DNA from: Flavipsychrobacter stenotrophus
GTDB taxonomy: Bacteria; Bacteroidota; Bacteroidia; Chitinophagales; Chitinophagaceae
DNA: 64,000 nucleotides
Direction: 5' to 3'
Assembly: GCF_002954265.1 (NCBI RefSeq)
Contig: NZ_PPSL01000002.1
Span: forward strand, 248,001 to 312,000
This document shows, piece after piece, positions 1-7,834 of this stretch. Every line of letters begins with the position of its first letter. Positions within the stretch are counted from its first letter, which is position 1. Below the pieces are notes generated by a model. That model did not search any database. It had not been told where the DNA came from and saw only the letters and a program-made list of their open reading frames with translations. Position numbers and translations under genes: made by a program.

Positions 1-1
1 C

Positions 2-1675
2 GAGCAGATATTAGTACCCATAAGCCTGGGAGCTACCAATGTGGTCTTTAATGCCATCAATAATCAGGACAACCTGACCAGCATCTATCTCGGTATCATC
101 TTTGTGATGATCTTTTACAACATCTTCGTTTACCTGAGTGTAAAAGATAAAAGCTACCTCTATTATGTATTCTACATTCTGTTTGTAGGACTTACGCAGA
201 TAGGCTTCCAGGGTTATAGCTACCGGTACTTCTGGCCAACATTACCTGCACTTGCCAATAACAGCGTGATACTTTTCCCTGCGTTAACGGGTATTACCGC
301 AATAGAATTTTTTAAGAAGTTTCTATATGCCGACGGAGCACCTAAAAAGGTAAACATCATCCTCAACCTGCTTAATGTTTTTTACCTGGTTAACTGTGTG
401 CTAAGCCTGGCCGGGCTGCATCAATTAAGCCAGCAATTGTTGCAACCCAATGCTATGATCGCCTCGTTCATCATACTGGGCTTGTCTATCAATGCGATCA
501 GAAAAGGCAGCAGGCCGGCTATATTTTTCCTGGTGGCGTGGGTTACCTTCCTGATGGGTATTATCGTCTTCATTCTTAAAGACGTAGGTGTATTACCTTA
601 TAATAACTTCACCAATTACATACTGCAGATCGGGTCGGCAATTGAAGTAGTGGTGCTATCGTTTGCCCTGGCAGATAAGATAAACATTTACAGAAAGGAG
701 AAAGAAATATCTCAGGCAGCTACTTTGAGTGCGTTGAAAGAAAATGAAAAGATCATCACCGAGCAAAACATAGTGCTGGAAAAAAGGGTGGACGAAAGAA
801 CACTTGAATTGAACCTGTCTAACAAGGAACTGAACAAGGCGATGACCGAACTGAAGGAAGCAGAGACGCAATTGGTGGAATCTGAGAAAATGGCGTCTTT
901 AGGTCAGTTGACGGCAGGGATAGCCCATGAGATCAACAACCCCATAAACTTTGTAACTTCTAATGTAAAACCACTGAACAGGGATGTACGCATGCTGCTG
1001 GAAACGGTAGATGTACTGGAAAAAATTGCCATTGAAAACATACCGGTGGCCGAAAAACAAAAACAAATAGCCGAATATAAGGAAGAGATAGATTACGATT
1101 ACCTGAAGGTAGAGATAGATCAATTGCTCAGCGGAATAGGAGAAGGTGCATCAAGGACTGCCGAGATAGTAAAAGGCCTGCGTATCTTCTCAAGGCTTGA
1201 TGAGGATGACCTCAAAAAAGCAGATATCAATGAAGGCCTGGAGTCTACCCTTATTATAGCAAATAACCTGCTGAATAATGTGATAAAGGTTGATAAGCAC
1301 TACAGCAACATCCCATTGATAGAATGCTATCCCGGCAAGCTTAATCAGGTGTTTCTCAATATGATATCCAACGCAGTTTATGCAATTAAGAAAAAATATG
1401 CCGATAAAGATGGTGGTATTTTGGGGATAAAAACGTATATTGATGACAACCACCTGGCCATATCTATTTCAGACAATGGAACAGGCATGGATGAACAGAC
1501 CAAAAAGAAATTGTTTGAACCATTTTTTACTACAAAAGATGTAGGAGAAGGTACCGGTTTAGGACTTTCGATCGCCTACAATACTATTGTAAAACACAAC
1601 GGATCGGTACAGATAAATTCGGAATTGGGACAGGGGACCGAATTTATTATTAAATTACCTTTGATACAGAAGTGA
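2..1675 (+). CDS. Sensor histidine kinase with 7TMR-DISM membrane domain (5' partial)
   Basis: The reading frame is open to the left edge, so the N-terminus lies outside the window; residues below count from the GTG at 41. The first ~215 residues hold about six to seven hydrophobic helices and the NIFVYLSVKDKSYLYYVFY-type signature of the 7TMR-DISM_7TM sensor domain; the usual extracellular DISMED2 domain would lie upstream. A coiled coil (~220-285) links to the kinase core: H-box GIAHEINNP with phospho-accepting His296, N-box with Asn444, G1 box DNGTGM (478-483) and G2 box GEGTGLGLS (502-510). It should autophosphorylate in response to an unknown periplasmic or membrane signal. The hybrid kinase and receiver genes directly downstream on the same strand are probable relay partners. 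There is no receiver domain in this protein, so phosphate must leave in trans. Confidence 0.9.
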   Translation, partial: EQILVPISLGATNVVFNAINNQDNLTSIYLGIIFVMIFYNIFVYLSVKDKSYLYYVFYILFVGLTQIGFQGYSYRYFWPTLPALANNSVILFPALTGITAIEFFKKFLYADGAPKKVNIILNLLNVFYLVNCVLSLAGLHQLSQQLLQPNAMIASFIILGLSINAIRKGSRPAIFFLVAWVTFLMGIIVFILKDVGVLPYNNFTNYILQIGSAIEVVVLSFALADKINIYRKEKEISQAATLSALKENEKIITEQNIVLEKRVDERTLELNLSNKELNKAMTELKEAETQLVESEKMASLGQLTAGIAHEINNPINFVTSNVKPLNRDVRMLLETVDVLEKIAIENIPVAEKQKQIAEYKEEIDYDYLKVEIDQLLSGIGEGASRTAEIVKGLRIFSRLDEDDLKKADINEGLESTLIIANNLLNNVIKVDKHYSNIPLIECYPGKLNQVFLNMISNAVYAIKKKYADKDGGILGIKTYIDDNHLAISISDNGTGMDEQTKKKLFEPFFTTKDVGEGTGLGLSIAYNTIVKHNGSVQINSELGQGTEFIIKLPLIQK

Positions 1676-1843
1676 AATGTTTAAGTAAGCATATACAACC
1701 AACACCGTAAATTACCCACATAACGCATTAAATTGATGATGCGTAAATAACATCATCAAAGAATTGACTTTAGAATAGTTTGACTATTAAAAATAGAACC
1801 CGAATTATTATTTTTTAATTCAAGACAGGATTAAATTAAACCG

Positions 1844-2941
1844 ATGGAAAAAATAAAGGTTCTATATATTGATGATGAACAAAATAACTTGAATGGGTTT
1901 AAAGCCACCTTCAGGTTCGACTATACCATATTCATAGCAGCAACCACTACAAAAGCAAAAGAGTACCTACGTGACCATAACGATATAAAGATCATACTCT
2001 GTGACCAGCGTATGCCCGACCAAACAGGTGTACAATTTTTTGAAGAGATACGCTTTGAATACCCCGAGCCAATAAGAATGCTGATAACCGGGTATACAGA
2101 TATTGAGTCGGTTATTGAAGCTATCAACAGAGGCCATATCTTCAGGTACATAAAGAAACCGTGGACAGATACCGACATTCAAAGTGCTATAGAAGAGGGT
2201 AACAAATTCCATTTGACCAATAGCTTACTGGCTACTAAGAATAAAGAGCTGCAATCTGCATATGACGAACTCGGAAAATTTGCTTATAGCGTAACGCATG
2301 ATATGCGCGGCCCATTGCTAAGTGTGCTTGGCGCAATAAGTATCGCTGAAGGATCGAACGATATAGCGGAGATCAAAGACATAATGGGTATGATGAGCCT
2401 GGCAGTTAAAAAACTGGATGAGTTCATCACCAACATTCATGAGTACTACAACCTTAAAAGAGGACAGTTGGTATTTGAAGCGATCAGTTTTAATGATGTG
2501 CTTAATGACACGGCAGCATTGTTCAGAATATCGGGCAGTGTAGACAATATTCGCTTCACATCTACTGTAAATCAACAAGATACATTTTTGTCTGACCAGA
2601 CATCTATAAAGATAGTGTTGACCAATCTGCTTTCTAACGCGTTTAAATACCAGCAGCGGGGAAAAACAGACAAATTTGTTGATGTAAATATTGATGTAAA
2701 TAACGGCATAGCCACTATATTTGTAAAAGATAATGGAATAGGGATAGATGCGCAGCATATAGACAACATCTTTGACATGTTCTACAGGGCCACGTCGGCA
2801 GAGACTGGATCCGGGTTTGGACTATTCAATGTGAAAGATGCACTGAATAAACTTAACGGCACTATAGAAGTATCATCTGCAATTAACGAAGGAACAATAT
2901 TTAAAGTAACTATCCCGGGAATACCAAATGGCGCCAAATAG
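1844..2941 (+). CDS. Hybrid protein: N-terminal receiver plus histidine kinase
   Basis: This 365-residue soluble protein has a CheY-like receiver at ~3-120 (acidic pair Asp10/Asp11, phospho-acceptor Asp54 in CDQRMPD, conserved Lys105). A HisKA helix with His152 in SVTHDMRGPL and a HATPase_c domain follow (Asn265 in the N box, DNGIGI at 296-301, GSGFGL at 322-327). There is no transmembrane segment. The receiver-first order is the arrangement of relay proteins whose kinase output is controlled by phosphorylation of their own receiver. The gene starts 168 bases after the membrane kinase and overlaps the next receiver gene by 14 bases, so the three look like one signalling unit. The inferred flow is membrane kinase to this receiver to kinase to the downstream receiver; the direction is inference. 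Confidence 0.88.
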   Translation: MEKIKVLYIDDEQNNLNGFKATFRFDYTIFIAATTTKAKEYLRDHNDIKIILCDQRMPDQTGVQFFEEIRFEYPEPIRMLITGYTDIESVIEAINRGHIFRYIKKPWTDTDIQSAIEEGNKFHLTNSLLATKNKELQSAYDELGKFAYSVTHDMRGPLLSVLGAISIAEGSNDIAEIKDIMGMMSLAVKKLDEFITNIHEYYNLKRGQLVFEAISFNDVLNDTAALFRISGSVDNIRFTSTVNQQDTFLSDQTSIKIVLTNLLSNAFKYQQRGKTDKFVDVNIDVNNGIATIFVKDNGIGIDAQHIDNIFDMFYRATSAETGSGFGLFNVKDALNKLNGTIEVSSAINEGTIFKVTIPGIPNGAK

Positions 2942-3329
2942 ACAACAGCATTTTATAGTTATTGATGATAGCAAACTAGATTGTTTCATTGCTGAGAAAA
3001 TAATTAAGAACACAGGCAAATGCGAATCTGTGATCTCCTTTCTGCAGGCAAAAGAAGCTTTGGAGTTCATATCAACAAATACCCTCAGTAGCCTATATCC
3101 TATAATTGTGCTGGTAGATATTCAGATGCCTGTAATGAACGGTTTTGAATTTGTTGAGGCTTTTGAAAAGCTACCCATCAATATCACCAAGAATTACAAC
3201 ATCTATGTTATTTCCTCTTCTATCAATGATAATGATCTCATCAAGGTGCCGAAATATTCATCGGTAAAACAATTCCTCAACAAGCCATTGACCAGTAATA
3301 ATCTTTCGGCACTGCTTACTAAGGATTAG
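2928..3329 (+). CDS. Stand-alone response regulator receiver (CheY/Rcp1-like)
   Basis: The 133-residue protein is a receiver domain only. The acidic pair Asp13/Asp14 lies in VIDDS, phospho-acceptor Asp64 in LVDIQMP, a Ser at ~97 in VISSS occupies the switch position, and Lys119 lies in NKP. No DNA-binding or enzymatic output domain follows. The ATG lies inside the 3' end of the upstream hybrid kinase gene in another frame (14-base overlap), which points to translational coupling. It is probably the phosphate acceptor of that kinase and acts by protein-protein contact. Its ultimate target cannot be named from the sequence. Confidence 0.88.
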   Translation: MAPNRQQHFIVIDDSKLDCFIAEKIIKNTGKCESVISFLQAKEALEFISTNTLSSLYPIIVLVDIQMPVMNGFEFVEAFEKLPINITKNYNIYVISSSINDNDLIKVPKYSSVKQFLNKPLTSNNLSALLTKD

Positions 3330-3405
3330 GGTTATGTCTCACTGCTAATCATCCTGATACCTGAATAAAAATATTAAAACACCCTAAGGTGAACAATTCT
3401 AAGTA

Positions 3406-3430
3406 TACTCCCCCTGTAAAAGGAGGAGTA
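3406..3430. repeat. Intergenic palindrome, TACTCC...GGAGTA type
   Basis: An imperfect inverted repeat (TACTCCCCC, spacer TGTAAAA, GGAGGAGTA) lies in the 243-base gap after the receiver gene. The right arm GGAGGAGTA is identical to the right arm of the hairpin at 45334-45358, so the two appear to belong to one dispersed family. It could also act as a transcript end, but it has no long T run. Confidence 0.55.
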
Positions 3431-3572
3431 ACAAAAAACTCAGTGTCATTTATGGAAAATTCTAAATAACACCGTTTCACAGTATTGTTTCTTTTATAAG
3501 ACAAAGATAAATCAACAATTTCGAATATTCCATTTACTTGATTATTTAATTTGTTAAAATAATGTTAAATAG

Positions 3573-3989
3573 ATGAATTACCTGGCCAGAAATATCGCCT
3601 ATCTTCGTAAGGTAAATAAGGTAACTCAAGCGGAAATACAAGCCAGTAAAGGATTTAAGCCTAACACACAAAGTAACTGGGAAAATGAAGTATCTGAACC
3701 GTCGATAGATATAATAATCCAGTATTCCGAATATTTCAATGTAAATTTATCAGATCTGATCCTTAAGGACCTATCTGGTGAGCATGTGGAAGGAAGAGCT
3801 TATGAACATGTGCAAAAGGGACTGCATACAGCCTTTGCCGCAGAGCCTGATATAGAATACACGACTACCAATACAACGCAGCAACAGATAATAGATAAAA
3901 TGCAGCTGATAATTGACACACAGTCTGCTACTATCAAAGCATTGCAATCTGCCCTGGAACATGCAGAAAAACGACTCGCCGATAGATAA
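3573..3989 (+). CDS. XRE-family helix-turn-helix regulator with C-terminal coiled coil
   Basis: Residues ~5-65 form a Cro/C1-type DNA-binding domain, with LARNIAYLRK as first helix and TQAEIQASKG...NTQSNWENEVSEPSIDIIIQYSEYFNVNLSDLI as the turn-and-recognition region with the typical pattern. Residues ~105-136 are predicted to form a coiled coil (MQLIIDTQSATIKALQSALE), probably for dimerisation. At 138 residues it is a small stand-alone regulator. An AT-rich gap precedes it and no clear ribosome site is visible. It is on the same strand as the AAA+ activator downstream, but hairpins lie between them, so co-transcription is uncertain. It has no adjacent toxin-like partner, so an antitoxin role is not supported. 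Confidence 0.85.
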   Translation: MNYLARNIAYLRKVNKVTQAEIQASKGFKPNTQSNWENEVSEPSIDIIIQYSEYFNVNLSDLILKDLSGEHVEGRAYEHVQKGLHTAFAAEPDIEYTTTNTTQQQIIDKMQLIIDTQSATIKALQSALEHAEKRLADR

Positions 3990-4071
3990 TACTCCACCAT
4001 TTCAATAAACCTTTTCTATAGCAGTATTAAGGTTAAATTGTGATAAGCTTAGGTACAAAATCCGTAATTTT

Positions 4072-4117
4072 GTCACCTCAAGTGACTTTTTGACCACTTT
4101 AGTGTGGTGATTTTTTT
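4072..4117 (+). terminator. Two tandem small hairpins, second followed by T7
   Basis: GTCAC-CTCAA-GTGAC (4072-4086) is followed by TTTTT, and ACCAC-TTTAGT-GTGGT (4093-4108) is followed shortly by seven T. Each stem is only five base pairs. Together they resemble a weak tandem intrinsic terminator for the XRE gene. Because they sit 28 bases before the AAA+ activator gene they could also be a leader element or a protein-binding site for it. Confidence 0.5.
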
Positions 4118-4144
4118 GTTTTAAATCGTCTTCACCTTCAGCAT

Positions 4145-5389
4145 ATGGATATCCAAAGTATCAAGAACAGGTTTGGCATTATAGGCAACTCCCCGGCACT
4201 CAATCACGCCCTCAATACAGCAGTACAGGTAGCAAACACGGATCTCTCTGTGTTGATCGTGGGAGAAAGCGGTGTGGGTAAGGAAGTATTTTCCAATATC
4301 ATTCATTCACTCTCTCCACGTAAGCACAATCCATTCATAGCAGTTAACTGCGGAGCTATACCCGAAGGAACGATAGACAGTGAGCTATTTGGCCATGAAA
4401 AGGGATCATTCACCGGTGCGGTAGACAGTCGCAAAGGCTACTTTGAGACGGTGAACGGCGGCACCATATTCCTCGATGAAATAGGTGAGATGCCATTGGG
4501 TACGCAGGCCCGCCTTTTGCGCGTACTGGAGACCGGAGAATTCATTCGCGTGGGTTCTTCTAAGGTGCAGAAAACAGATGTAAGGGTGATAGCAGCAACT
4601 AACAGAGACCTGCTGGAATTTACAAGTCAATATAAGTTCAGAGAAGACCTTTATTATAGGTTGAGTACTGTGCCCATAAGAGTTCCTTCTTTGCGCGATC
4701 GTAAAGAAGATATACCATTGCTGTTCAGGAAATTTGCAGCAGACTTTTCTGAGCGATACAAGACTACGTCTATACAATTGGATAGCGCTGCACAGCAATT
4801 GCTGGTGAGCTACCCATGGAGAGGTAATGTGCGTGAACTGAAAAATGCAGCGGAGCAGATATCTGTTCTGTCGATCAATAAGCAGGTGACTGCCGAGATC
4901 ATACAACACTTCCTGCCACAGCGCGACAACAGCCGCAGCCTGGCATTGATACCACACCAGGGAAATGCGCAGGGCGGTGGTCAGCAGCAGTCGGACTTTA
5001 ACAGCGAAAGAGATATACTCTACAAGCTATTCTTCGATATGAAGAAGGACATGAACGACCTGAAGCAGATGATATTTGACGTGGCCAACCATCAGGGTTA
5101 TACGCCTGCAGAACCGACATCAAAGAATATTGTGCAGATGTATAATGATGTGGAACCGGCGAACAACATTTCCTACAGTGCACCCAACAATACACCCATA
5201 CTACTGGAGCCAAGCGCGGCGCTACATGAAGATGTAGAAGAAACGCTTTCGCTTGCGGACAGAGAGAAGGAGTTTATCAATAAGGCTTTGAAGAAGCATA
5301 AGAACAGAAGAAGAGACGCAGCCGCTGAGTTGGGCATATCTGAACGTACATTGTACAGGAAGATAAAAGAGTATGGGATAAAAGAATAG
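4145..5389 (+). CDS. Sigma-54-interacting AAA+ transcriptional activator, Fis-type HTH, no receiver
   Basis: The protein (414 residues) starts almost directly with the AAA+ domain: Walker A GESGVGKE at 40-47, the sigma-54 contact loop as GSFTGA (87-92), Walker [12 protein letters not shown] (~105-114), a sensor I region [10 protein letters not shown], and the [11 protein letters not shown] sensor II region. A poorly conserved linker (~255-365) leads to a C-terminal Fis-type helix-turn-helix (~378-412, [20 protein letters not shown]). There is no N-terminal receiver, GAF or PAS domain, so activity must be set by expression, by a partner or through the linker. The contact loop has Ser in place of the common Ala of GAFTGA, a variant compatible with sigma-54 contact. 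No target promoter of the TGGC-N8-TTGC kind was recognised nearby. Confidence 0.9.
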   Translation: MDIQSIKNRFGIIGNSPALNHALNTAVQVANTDLSVLIVGESGVGKEVFSNIIHSLSPRKHNPFIAVNCGAIPEGTIDSELFGHEKGSFTGAVDSRKGYFETVNGGTIFLDEIGEMPLGTQARLLRVLETGEFIRVGSSKVQKTDVRVIAATNRDLLEFTSQYKFREDLYYRLSTVPIRVPSLRDRKEDIPLLFRKFAADFSERYKTTSIQLDSAAQQLLVSYPWRGNVRELKNAAEQISVLSINKQVTAEIIQHFLPQRDNSRSLALIPHQGNAQGGGQQQSDFNSERDILYKLFFDMKKDMNDLKQMIFDVANHQGYTPAEPTSKNIVQMYNDVEPANNISYSAPNNTPILLEPSAALHEDVEETLSLADREKEFINKALKKHKNRRRDAAAELGISERTLYRKIKEYGIKE

Positions 5390-5420
5390 ATCTTTAGGTT
5401 TAACCGGATCACTGATAGTA

Positions 5421-5466
5421 AACGAATACGTCCAGACGTGAGATTGCTTCTTACCTCGCAATGACC
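5421..5466. repeat. Dispersed repeat, CGAATACGTCCA / CTCGCAATGAC type, copy 1
   Basis: The sequence AACGAATACGTCCAGACGTG, then AGATTGCTTC and CTCGCAATGAC, matches the copy at 6211-6260 nearly base for base. The ends AGATTGCTTC and CTCGCAATGAC resemble the GTCATTGCGAG...GAAGCAATCT palindromes common in many genomes. It lies between the activator gene and bioD and has no coding signal. Confidence 0.75.
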
Positions 5467-5560
5467 GTGTTTTGAAAACCCTTTATGACGCCAACAAAAG
5501 TTCGTCAAATCAAAATCAAAGACAAACCTCTGCTTTTAATTAAACGCGCTGTAATCATCC

Positions 5561-6190
5561 ATGAAGAAAATATTTGTAACAGCTATAGACACCAATGCCG
5601 GTAAAACTGTGATATCGGCTATACTTGCTGAGGCATTGAAGGCAGACTACTGGAAGCCGGTACAGGCGGGAGAACTGCATGATACGGACACCATGAAGGC
5701 ACGTGCGCTGGTAAGTAATAATGTGTCAGTATTTCATCCTGAAACATACCGCCTGAAGACGCCTATGTCGCCGCATGCAGCAGCAGCCAGAGATGGAATA
5801 ACAATAGACCTTAATGCAATAACACTACCCAACACAGAGAATACCATTGTCATAGAAGGAGCCGGCGGACTAATGGTGCCGCTTAATGATAATGAGTTTG
5901 TGGTAGATCTGATAAAGAAGCTGGACGCAGAGGTAGTATTGATAAGCAGGCACTACCTGGGGAGCATCAATCACACACTGCTGTCAGCAGCTATATTGAA
6001 GCAGCATGGAATAAAAGTGAAGGGCATTATCTTTAATGGCGATGAAATAGAAGGTACAGAAGAGATCATACTAAAGCATACGGGCTACAAGCACCTGGGC
6101 ACTATTGGTGAGGAGGATGTTGTGGATAAAGAGATGGTGAGCAGGTATGCTGGTTTGATTGCTGAAGTGCTTAATGACGCAATGGCTTAA
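5561..6190 (+). CDS. bioD: Dethiobiotin synthase
   Basis: BioD is an ATP-dependent carboxylase/cyclase that converts 7,8-diaminopelargonate, CO2 and ATP to dethiobiotin, the penultimate step of biotin synthesis. The 209-residue protein has the N-terminal P-loop in a variant form, FVTAIDTNAGKT (5-16). It also has the substrate loop KPVQAG (32-37), the MSPHAAAA segment and EGAGGLMVPL, which contacts the nucleotide and substrate in this family. The length is typical. bioA follows on the same strand after a 210-base gap containing two repeats. bioB and bioF are not in the window. The P-loop change (AID where many BioD have GTD) is notable, but Asp10, Gly14, Lys15 and Thr16 are kept. Confidence 0.93.
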   Translation: MKKIFVTAIDTNAGKTVISAILAEALKADYWKPVQAGELHDTDTMKARALVSNNVSVFHPETYRLKTPMSPHAAAARDGITIDLNAITLPNTENTIVIEGAGGLMVPLNDNEFVVDLIKKLDAEVVLISRHYLGSINHTLLSAAILKQHGIKVKGIIFNGDEIEGTEEIILKHTGYKHLGTIGEEDVVDKEMVSRYAGLIAEVLNDAMA

Positions 6191-6210
6191 GGAGGTATTG
6201 GTGTTGCCAA

Positions 6211-6260
6211 AACGAATACGTCCAAACGTGAGATTGCTTCGCGAAGGGCTCGCAATGACA
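6211..6260. repeat. Dispersed repeat, CGAATACGTCCA / CTCGCAATGAC type, copy 2
   Basis: AACGAATACGTCCAAACGTG, AGATTGCTTC, a GCGAAGGG insert and CTCGCAATGAC match the copy at 5421-5466. The extra GCGAAGGG lets the right half fold as ATTGCTTCGCGAAGGGCTCGCAAT-type hairpins. Together the two copies bracket bioD. A shorter inverted match, TGGACGTATTCG, is at 45395-45406. Confidence 0.75.
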
Positions 6261-6274
6261 CGCCTCAACCTCAG

Positions 6275-6295
6275 CCCTTCTCCAAAGGAGAAGGG
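6275..6295. repeat. Perfect palindrome CCCTTCTCC-AAA-GGAGAAGGG
   Basis: A nine-base-pair perfect stem with a three-base loop follows the bioD-side repeat directly. It has no T run and lies in a non-coding gap, so it fits a dispersed palindromic element better than a terminator. Confidence 0.6.
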
Positions 6296-6400
6296 AGCGC
6301 TAAAGTCCACGCTATCGCCTGGTGGCTGTCATTGGTTTACGATTGTGGGGCATCCAGCCCACCCTAGCAAAGACCATGTTATTTTATAGAATAAGAAACA

Positions 6401-7684
6401 ATGAGCAACAATACAAAGGCAGACTGGATATCCAAGGATAAGGAGCATGTGTGGCATCCGTTCACACAGGTGAGTTATGCGCCGGCGAATGTGGTCATTG
6501 AGCGGGGCGAAGGTGCGTGCTTTATAGATATTGATGGCAACAGGTATATAGATGGTATATCATCGTGGTGGGTAAATCTGCATGGGCATTGCAACCCGCA
6601 TATTGTTGCATCAGTTACCAAGCAAATAGGACAGCTGGAGCATTCTATATTCGCGGGGTTTACCCACAAGCCGGGCATAGAGCTGGCGCAAAGGTTATTA
6701 CAGCATCTACCCTCTTTCGACAAAGTTTTCTTTTCTGATAATGGCTCCACCTCAGTCGAAGTGGCGCTGAAGATGACGTTCCAGTACTGGAGCAATAAGG
6801 GCACACCCAAGCATAAGGTCATCGCCTTTAAAGATGCTTATCATGGCGATACATTCGGTGGTATGTCTGTTGCTGCACGTAATGCGTTCAATCAACCATT
6901 TGAGGCACTGTTGTTTGATGTGATCTCCATAGATCTTCCTACAGATGATAACATGAATGCACTGTTGCTGCAATTAGAATCTATCCTGCAGCTTGGCGAT
7001 GTATCGTGCTTCATTTTTGAGCCATTGGTATTGGGTGCATCGGGTATGCTGATGTATACGCCGGAGCATTTACAATTACTGATAGATCTGTGTCGTAAAT
7101 ACGACTGCCTGACCATAGCTGATGAGGTAATGACAGGGTTTGGCAGAACCGGCAAATTTTTTGCTACCGATCACCTAACCAACAAACCAGATATCATCTG
7201 TATGTCGAAAGGCATAACGGGTGGATTCTTCCCACTTGGGGCAACGGCCTGTAAGCAGTTTATCTTCGACGCCTTTATCAGCAACGATAAGATGAAGACC
7301 TTCTTCCACGGGCATAGCTACACCGGCAACCCTACTATATGTGCAGCCGCACTGGCAAGTATGGATCTTATGGAAAGTGACACCGTGCAGCAACAGATCA
7401 ATTTCATAACAAATAGCCACGCAACATTTGCAAATGAACTGGCCAACTGCAGCAATATAGAAGGAGTTCGCCACACAGGCACTATACTGGCATTTGACAT
7501 TAAGACCGGCGAGAAAACAGGTTACCTGAATAATGCCGCGGAACCGCTGGCAGAGTTCTTTATTAAGCGGGGCATCATACTAAGACCGTTGGGTAATGTG
7601 TTGTATGTATTGCCACCCTATTGTATAAGCGCTGATGAGTTGGGAAGGGTGTATGACACGGTGAGGGAGCTGGTGGGAGTCTGA
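6401..7684 (+). CDS. bioA: Adenosylmethionine-8-amino-7-oxononanoate aminotransferase
   Basis: BioA is a PLP-dependent class III aminotransferase that makes 7,8-diaminopelargonate from 7-keto-8-aminopelargonate with S-adenosylmethionine as amino donor. Its product is the substrate of BioD next door. Seen in the 427 residues: DGISSWWVNLHGHCNP (51-66), phosphate-binding SDNGSTSVEVALK (112-124), AYHGDTFGGMS (146-156), the Asp241 region IADEVMTGFGRTG, and the PLP lysine Lys270 in CMSKGITGGFFPLG. Length and motif order are normal for BioA. The stop codon is formed by the first bases of a dispersed repeat (GTC TGA ACC), see the repeat entry. Confidence 0.95.
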   Translation: MSNNTKADWISKDKEHVWHPFTQVSYAPANVVIERGEGACFIDIDGNRYIDGISSWWVNLHGHCNPHIVASVTKQIGQLEHSIFAGFTHKPGIELAQRLLQHLPSFDKVFFSDNGSTSVEVALKMTFQYWSNKGTPKHKVIAFKDAYHGDTFGGMSVAARNAFNQPFEALLFDVISIDLPTDDNMNALLLQLESILQLGDVSCFIFEPLVLGASGMLMYTPEHLQLLIDLCRKYDCLTIADEVMTGFGRTGKFFATDHLTNKPDIICMSKGITGGFFPLGATACKQFIFDAFISNDKMKTFFHGHSYTGNPTICAAALASMDLMESDTVQQQINFITNSHATFANELANCSNIEGVRHTGTILAFDIKTGEKTGYLNNAAEPLAEFFIKRGIILRPLGNVLYVLPPYCISADELGRVYDTVRELVGV

Positions 7685-7804
7685 ACCGTGATTTACAGGA
7701 TTAAACGATAGACATGATCCCGTTTTTTGGGCGAGTCTCAAAGAGAACCAGCCCGATGTGCCGGTCGGGAGACCGGCAGCCGCAAGGACGTAGACAGAGT
7801 CTAC
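7679..7804. repeat. Gene-end repeat (TCTGAACC family, copy 1) followed by two hairpins
   Basis: GTCTGAACCGTGATTTACAG with GGATTAAACGATAGACATGATC begins inside the last codons of bioA and supplies its TGA. The same family occurs at 21974, 26084 and 62989. It is followed by two perfect hairpins: TGCCGGTC-GGGA-GACCGGCA (7759-7778) and GTAGAC-AGA-GTCTAC (7790-7804). There is no coding signal in the 150-base gap between the convergent genes, and the hairpins may also end transcription from either side. Confidence 0.65.
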
Positions 7805-7834
7805 GCCCAGCGATCTTGTTAGTACTTTCGGTTT

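Noticed and set aside
3573-3989. XRE gene as antitoxin of a toxin-antitoxin pair
   Set aside because: No small toxin-like gene is adjacent; neighbours are a receiver gene and an AAA+ activator with large gaps.
6159-6389. Plus-strand open frame after bioD
   Set aside because: It begins inside bioD and runs through dispersed repeats and a palindrome; the predicted peptide has no protein-like pattern.
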